A stretch of 64,000 bases of DNA, from assembly GCF_033568475.1 (NCBI RefSeq), contig NC_133123.1:16416622-16480621 (forward strand). Direction: 5' to 3'. This document shows, one piece after another, positions 53,274 to 64,000 of this stretch. Each line of letters begins with the position of its first letter. Position 1 is the first letter of the stretch. The translations under genes were made by a program, and so were the position numbers. Below the pieces are notes generated by a model. It was not told the DNA's origin. It did no database searches and saw only the letters and a list, made by a program, of their open reading frames with translations. The stretch comes from Henckelia pumila. Lineage: Eukaryota > Streptophyta > Magnoliopsida > Lamiales > Gesneriaceae.

Positions 53274-54298
53274 ATGCATACTCCACCACAAACATCTCAA
53301 GGAAATAATCGCAATGGAGACCCACCTACAATCTCCAAACCACCGCCTGAATTTAGTTTTACAAAGGAAACGTTGACAGCCTTAATGGAAGGAACAGCCG
53401 CACGCGCAGCGACTGAAGCGGTCGCTCAGTTCGTGGAATCCCATCAACGCCGAAGCACCGACAAGAGAACTCATAGAAGAGGGCTCTCATCTCATGACCC
53501 CGGTAACAAAGAACCAAAGAAAACTAAATCTAAAGTTAATTACAAAGATCCTGAGGGGACCAAGAAAAATACTACTCATAAAGAGGGTGAACCAAGTGCT
53601 CACACAGTTCACGACGTCTCTGACGAAAAAAAAACCACTAATCCAACCCAAGGAGATGAATCTCACACATATGTAACTGGAGAGAATTCGTCAGCAATCT
53701 TGCCTGCACGTCGAAGCCCGTTCACTAACGCCATTTTATCTTAAGCATTGCTTAAGCGAGTCAAAATCCCCAGCGTACCTGAGTTCGATGGAACTAGTGA
53801 TCCTCAAGATCATATTAACAAATTCTACGCAAAAACAGATTTGTATGACATCACAGATGCTGCTTATTGCAAGATATTCTGAACAACGTTATCAGGGCGA
53901 GCTCTCACATGGTTCAATAAGCTGCCGTCATGATCTATTGCCAACTTGGAGCACCTTACCGAGTGTTTCATCCAACAATTCTCAATCAACAAGAAATACC
54001 CGAAAACAACAGCATACTTATTCACAATTTTTCAGAAAGAAGAAGAAAATTTGAGAGACTATGTTAAGAGATTTACTCATGCGGTTCATGAAGTCCCACA
54101 CGTGAACCACAGTATGTTATCTGGAATAATGTAGCAGAACTTTCGTCCTGGAAGGTTCAGAGAATCTATAGCAGGAAAATCACCAAACACCTTGGAGGAG
54201 CTTTTGTCTAGAGCCGAAAAATACATCCGCATCGAGGAAACTGATGAGTTTCAATCATCGAGAAAAAGAAAACGAGACAAAAAATACGATGAAATATA
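53274..54298 (+). pseudogene. Tat-lineage gag, degenerate
   Basis: A single frame from ATG 53274 is broken by stops at 53742-53744 and near 53880, 53932 and 54132, and ends at TAA about 54298. The N-terminus is Gly/Pro/Lys-rich. The core contains V-P-E-F-D-G-T-S-D-P-Q-D-H, L-S-G-R-A-L-T-W-F-N-K-L-P and F-S-I-N-K-K-Y motifs of the Tat/Athila gag domain, followed by L-R-D-Y-V-K-R-F. No protease, RT or integrase follows, so the element is truncated and old. Confidence 0.75.
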
Positions 54299-54770
54299 AC
54301 GCAGAACAGAAAGTCATGCCAATCTAAAAAAACTCTATATTCATAGAGCAAACATCTGCAAGCTAAAATAAATTGCTTGCCGCTACTTTATTTGCTCTAC
54401 AGATCAAAACTTTTATTTGATTCTCTTTTATTTTAAGTTTAATAATAAACTTACATTTATTTGTTTAATTTTTTATTTAATTATATAGGAAGGAACACAG
54501 CTTCGTCAATGAATGCTTAACTAATACGTCACGACCCATACATTCATTAAGACTACTCATCCATCAAAGGCTTGACCAGCCCTGTAGGACTACCTAAGCC
54601 ACGATGCTGTAAGAGGTCAATACGACAAAAATACAGTCCCGGGATACCTCACCACCTAGCAAATAAAGTGGGTTTAGGACTTTCCCATTAGACCAAATCT
54701 TAGGAACTTGATCCACTCCTAAGTACTCCATGTTAAGCACTACAATATTTCTCCTAGAGCGCAACATAAA
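54299..54770. other. Non-coding 3' part of the Tat-like element
   Basis: No gene. The sequence leads directly to a tandem array of a kind found in the 3' regions of Tat-lineage elements. A second LTR was not found. Confidence 0.45.
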
Positions 54771-55167
54771 GTCAAATCGACTATAAATAATTCATCAAGT
54801 CATAGTGACTATAAAAAAATTTCAGAAGAAGTCGCAATGACCATAAATAATTCAAAAAGTCATAGCGACTATAAAAAAGTCATAGTGACTATAAATAATT
54901 CAAAAAGACATAGTGACTATAAATAATTCAAAAAATCATAGTGACTATAAATAATTCATCAAGTCATAGCGACTATAAAATTTTTTTTCAGAAGAAGCCA
55001 TAGCGACTATAAATAATTTATCAAGTCATGATGACTATAAAAATTTATGAAGTCATAGCGACTATAAAAAAATAATTTTTTAAAAAAGTCATAGTGACTA
55101 TAAAGAAAAATCCAAAAAGTCATGGCGATTATAAATAATTTATGAAGTCATAATGACTATAAAAAAA
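54771..55167. repeat. Tandem array of AGTCATAGTGACT dyads
   Basis: About 14 copies of a GTCATAGYGACTAT core, each an imperfect palindrome (AGTCA-TAG-TGACT), are spaced 20-35 bp apart by A-rich linkers such as AAATAATTCAAAAA. Linkers vary in length. The composition and position suggest a satellite-like part of the preceding Tat-like element. Confidence 0.85.
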
Positions 55168-55555
55168 CAATTTTAATTTTTTACACTATTAACCATAGAG
55201 AGTAAAAAACAAATACAAATAAACATTACAAATATTCGATTTGTCAAAGTAAAAATTTAATTCTATTGTTTTTTGCGCGGTTGTTAGTTGTAAATTAGTT
55301 TATTATTTACTTTTGTTTTTCCTTTGGTTTTTATTTCTCGTTTGTTTTTGGTTTTTTTTTTCCAGTTTTTGGCATTTAATATTAATTAATATTGGAGGAA
55401 AGCTGAGAGGTCATAAAAGTAAAAGAAGACGAAGAAGCACTGCTCTGATTGGTTGGGTGCACCGAATTTAATATAGTCCCGCAACACTGTAACATTTACC
55501 AAATTATTTAGTTTTGTCTTATTTCACTCTCACTCAAACAGTCAACACTCGCTTC
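55168..55555 (+). promoter_or_regulatory. Promoter region of the GSK3-like kinase gene (inferred)
   Basis: Located directly before the leader exon. It contains an inverted CCAAT motif (GATTGGTTGGG, about 55447) and a CT-rich zone near 55520-55535 that may be the transcription start. No clear TATA box. Confidence 0.35.
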
Positions 55556-57559
55556 AATGCTACGTACACGCATATACATACACTCTCATCCGTCGATAGA
55601 TATAGAGAGAGATACGGAAGTGTAGTAGTGAGAGAAAGTGAGAGAATTCTTGAAAAAGCAGGTACGATCAAAATTCCTGCGCTTTCCATTTTGTTAGTGT
55701 CAATAATCGAGTGCTTTATCCATTCTCCAGAGGAGTTGATCGGAGCTGCGGAGGGGAAGGTTCAGAAGATTAATGCTCGTGATCTGCTTCGACTTTTTTC
55801 ATGGGTTTCAATCCTGGTTGGGGACTTATACTTCGCTTCGAATGCTTTATTTTTATTCGTTTTATGCTTCGTGATTGTTGTCGTGTTTGTGATTAGCGTT
55901 ATCTAGGCCTGTTTTCTGAATCTGAAGATCTTGGAATTTAAGACAACTGTGCTGCGGGAGTTAGATCTAACAATTATGTTAGTTTAGTGCTTAGTACGCG
56001 TGAAATTAGATGTAACCGTCTTTTCATTGATTGAGTGTATGTGCGTGTTTGGTAGCCAAACAAATTTGGGGAAAAAGATGTGGAGTATATGATTTCTGTT
56101 ATTTTTATGTTTGTTTTATGGAAGATTTTGAGATTTCTTTACGATGTGAGTGTTAACCTGGTAATGAGGTGAGTTTGGGAATACTCCAGCGATAAAGGAG
56201 CTTGCTATATTATGCTTCTTGTGTGCCTGTGCTCTTACCTGAAAGTTTACAGCTTTTGGTTCAGAGGAACCACCACCTATATGAATCGAGCCGAGATGAT
56301 TAATATAAGATGATAGGTACTTTAAAACTGACTTGATTATTTAATGAGTTCTACTTCACTCCATACCTGAAGAAGCTTTTATCTGGTTGAACTCCAGGTA
56401 GCTTAATCTTCTTGTTGTCTAGACGCTTATTATTAGTCTGAATGAGTCAAGCTTGGTTTATCATACTGTTGATGCTAAGTAAAACTTCAATTTCTTTGGT
56501 TTGTTTATTTCATGCTGGAAGATAATCTGAAAAAGTAGAAGAAAGAGTTCGCAAAGAAAGCTGAGTTTTCAACATTTGGATGATATCTGTTAACATAGTT
56601 CTTACTTGGGTTATCACGAAACTCTTAAGAATGCTGATTCCGGTATGAAGTGGGAAGAAGAAAAGGGGAACATAGTTTGCAACTTTGATTCTTGTACAGA
56701 GCCTGGACAGTTTGTTGTTTATATTAAGTGCCAAAATAGAAAGTCTTACTGTCATGTGGATTGTGGGGATCTATGTACAGAAATCCAAAACAAATCCAGA
56801 TAAAATCATGTTATTCTGCGAATATTGCATGTTGTTGGACCATAAATTTGGCAATTGGTGGTTCATATCGATGGTTGTAATGTGATCAAACTTTTTTTAT
56901 TGTCGCCAACAAAGTAGGCAAGATACTTCTCCTTGACTAGGGATTATTTAATCTTGCATATTCATTGCATTACTCCCTTTTTTGTCAAAGTTGTGGGTTA
57001 ACGCAAAACTAAATCATGAATCCATAATAAATTCCAAAAATTAATATCCTGCACTGAGCAAATGTCAGTTAGATACAGCTGATGGTCTTCAGTATTATTC
57101 ATGTTGCTGCAACCCACACCTGTATCTGTTACGTGGTTATAAGAACTATAGTTCATGGAATTGCATTCTCTCTTTATTCTTTCTGGTTCAGTTATTTTAT
57201 GTTGTAGTTTTTGTAGGCGTTCAAAGTTTTGATTACATGATCACAGGAGAGACCCCATCTTTTTTTTTGTTATTTTTGCATGTTCTCTGGTAATTTTTTT
57301 GATTGTACTGAAGAAACATCGAACGAGCTTATTTTATACGTAAAAAAAAAAAAGAGAACTTGCTTATTTTCCTGCCTAGATTTCTCTATCCTGTAATTTA
57401 TATCTGATTGATTGGTCCATGTTCTTCTAAGTTCCTTTAGCTAAACTGACTTGGACTTCCTTACTGTATCCAGGTAAAGACTGGTGTTATTGAGATGGAA
57501 CATCACATCCTCAACTATTGGACAGCATATTAGTGCCTTGATATTCCTCAGGCTTACTC
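55540..57559 (+). other. 5' UTR and leader intron of the GSK3-like gene
   Basis: A leader exon rich in GA repeats ends at 55661 (AAAAGCAG|GTACGA). A second leader exon starts at 57474 (ATCCAG|GTAAAG) and runs to the start codon, giving an 1.8-kb leader intron. Open frames inside the intron (55514-55906, 56606-56803) have no recognisable domain. Confidence 0.6.
57495..57533 (+). promoter_or_regulatory. 12-codon uORF in the kinase leader
   Basis: ATGGAACATCACATCC... reads M-E-H-H-I-L-N-Y-W-T-A-Y then TAG. It lies in the second leader exon and ends 26 nt before the main ATG, so scanning ribosomes would meet it first. Confidence 0.6.
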
Positions 57560-62554
<4,995 letters not shown>

Positions 62555-62932
62555 AAAGTACATGCATAACGGAGGCTCTTGTTACTACTCAAATTTGGTT
62601 AGTTTTAACGCCTATTACGTGAAGGAAACGAGTTTTAACTTGTATGTTTTCCATGCCGATGTTGTGGTCTTGATAACTTTTATTACGCGCGTGTCGTATC
62701 TACCAGAGGGCCTCATATGTATATTTATCGGGGTGTGACAAAATGGTAGGGCGCCCAGGCAGAGCTGTTTTTGTATCAGATTTCATGTATATGTAATGAG
62801 TTGCAAACTTGCAATATCGCCAAAAGATCTGTTTGCACAAATGTAAGATGTAAATGATGAGTTTATTTTTGTGCCCCTCCCTACTTCTTGGAGACATATT
62901 GCATATTTAATTTTTTTTAATATAATTTATTG

Positions 62933-62980
<48 letters not shown>

Positions 62981-63640
62981 GTTGTAGGGAATTTCGTCAT
63001 ATACTTGTAATCATGGGAAAATTGTTAATAAAAAATTATTAGCTTAATTAATGATTAATATAAAACTTCGCTTAAACTACGCCTAATAGCATTCATTCTT
63101 TAGTTTCAAGTTAATTTCAACCTCAATTCACAAGAATTCATTTATGATTTTGAATGCAAATGTTATACGAAAATAAATAAATATCGAATGAAATTGTTGA
63201 ATGTATTATTTAAAACATGATGTACTCATTGATAATGAGTTATTAATATTATTTTTATTTTTTGATAAATAACGAGTTCATTTTTCTTTAGAAATTTTTA
63301 GATTTGTAGGAATTATTAGTTATATTAAAAGTTTTTTGCATAAAAAATCCATGTGAAATATAAAAAATGTTTATTTCATCTGATCTGATAATAAGAATTA
63401 AATATGTGAATTAGACCTTGAGATTTTAAAAAAATTGAACGAGTTAACACTGATCAACATTGAGATATTTTCTCCATGCAAGAAAATGTGGATGATAGGT
63501 TAATAAAATAAAATTTTTGTACATTACACGTAATGTTGTTCAAAAATTAATTTCTTAGCTGCAACATTGAGATAATTTATTTGTTTTTATTACTTGAAAA
63601 TATCTGATTCTGAAGCCAAAAAATGGACGGCTAAAAATCT
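62555..63640. other. Kinase 3' UTR and intergenic spacer
   Basis: The first 300 bp are likely 3' UTR. A (TA)n tract follows at about 62935-62976, then AT-rich sequence. No gene recognised. Confidence 0.5.
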
Positions 63641-63906
63641 CCGTCCGCGCGGCCCAAGAAGAATCAAGACGTTTCCAGATCGTACACGTGTCCTCACCTA
63701 ACCCTCACTTTCTCTCTCAAAAACCCCCTTCCCCTCTTTATCTTCTTCCCCATAGCCTCACCTCGAAACCCTCGCCCTGAATTTCTAGGGTTCGATTTTT
63801 TTTTTTTTGCGATCAACAGGAAATTCAATCTCTCTTGTACTCGATTTTACCTGATTTGTACATAGTCGATTACATCCAGGTGTTTTTCTGTACTTTACTG
63901 TGAGAA
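63641..63906 (+). promoter_or_regulatory. Promoter and leader of the plastid Hsp70-like gene
   Basis: A G-box/ABRE-like CACGTG (63685-63690, in ACACGTGTC) is followed by a CT-rich zone (63700-63760) typical of TATA-less plant promoters of plastid-protein genes, then a leader with a T run. GAA/TTC words near 63655-63680 could be a degenerate heat-shock element, but spacing is irregular. Confidence 0.45.
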
Positions 63907-64000
63907 ATGGCATCCTCCGCAGCTCAAATTCACGCTCTCGGCGCCACGAATCACTTTACATCTGCTAGTACATCTGGGAATTATTCTGCTAAAACCGTGT
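63907..64000 (+). CDS. Chloroplast stromal Hsp70 (N-terminal part, cut by window end)
   Basis: Thirty-one codons are visible from the ATG: M-A-S-S-A-A-Q-I-H-A-L-G-A-T, then a Ser/Thr-rich, acidic-free stretch with K-T-V, typical of a chloroplast transit peptide. The start M-A-S-S-(A/T)-A-Q-I-H-(A/V)-L-G is what I recall for plant stromal Hsp70s, chaperones for protein import and folding. None of the ATPase domain is inside the window, so the call rests on the transit-peptide start alone. Confidence 0.55.
   Translation, partial: MASSAAQIHALGATNHFTSASTSGNYSAKTV

Noticed and set aside
54771..55167. CRISPR-like regular repeat array
   Set aside because: Linkers vary in length and are A-rich, the repeats are short dyads, and the context is plant nuclear DNA after a retrotransposon gag.
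55514..55906. 130-codon frame near the kinase leader
   Set aside because: It crosses the leader exon donor at 55661 into intron; hydrophobic end but no recognisable domain, and the splice model explains the region.

Overview
This is plant nuclear DNA from a eudicot. The evidence is split genes with GT-AG introns, AT-rich spacers, plant-type gene families (group IV shaggy/GSK3 kinase, UPF3, F-box/FBA, chloroplast Hsp70), and plant LTR retrotransposons, MITEs, SINEs and an endogenous caulimovirid. An asterid, perhaps Lamiales, is my impression from the repeat families; the sequence does not prove it. No tRNA gene, intact rRNA gene or CRISPR array was seen.

Host genes, all on the + strand: a single-exon F-box protein (4926-6137); a two-exon, 105-residue signal-peptide/single-pass membrane protein (19567-20469); UPF3, the nonsense-mediated decay factor, in 12 coding exons (31924-39613, 514 aa) with a further intron in the 3' UTR; a GSK3/shaggy-like kinase in 12 coding exons (57560-62554, 422 aa) with a leader intron and a small uORF; and the first codons of what looks like a plastid Hsp70 (63907-end). 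They share no obvious pathway. They are gene islands between repeats.

Repeats fill the rest. 1-3480: gypsy-type LTR, minus-strand Copia LTR with primer-binding site, and Copia gag debris. 7235-10413: a gypsy-like LTR interrupted by a CTCGAG-rich hAT MITE, then a 1.07-kb hAT MITE that holds a SINE inside a SINE. 11323-15076: a 3.7-kb hAT-type element with perfect 8-bp target duplications, split by a 1.67-kb palindromic Mutator-type element with perfect 9-bp duplications. 17520-18618: a solo LTR carrying a GC-rich minisatellite. 23133-30480: a nearly genome-length, mutated endogenous pararetrovirus of the caulimovirus family. 42535-42760: a SINE with perfect 10-bp duplications. 42811-50185: a TIR element containing a complete 7.06-kb gag-only LTR retrotransposon with 5-bp duplications. 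50653-51021: a Cassandra-like solo LTR containing a 5S-rRNA-like segment. 52807-55167: a decayed Tat-lineage gypsy element with a 14-copy dyad repeat.

The most notable items are the gag-only retrotransposon (pol precisely missing, about 2% LTR divergence), the endogenous pararetrovirus with a duplicated promoter-upstream segment, the nested palindromic Mutator element, and the 5S-bearing solo LTR. Exon boundaries were set by hand from GT/AG sites and reading-frame continuity. Family names come from motif recognition, not database search.
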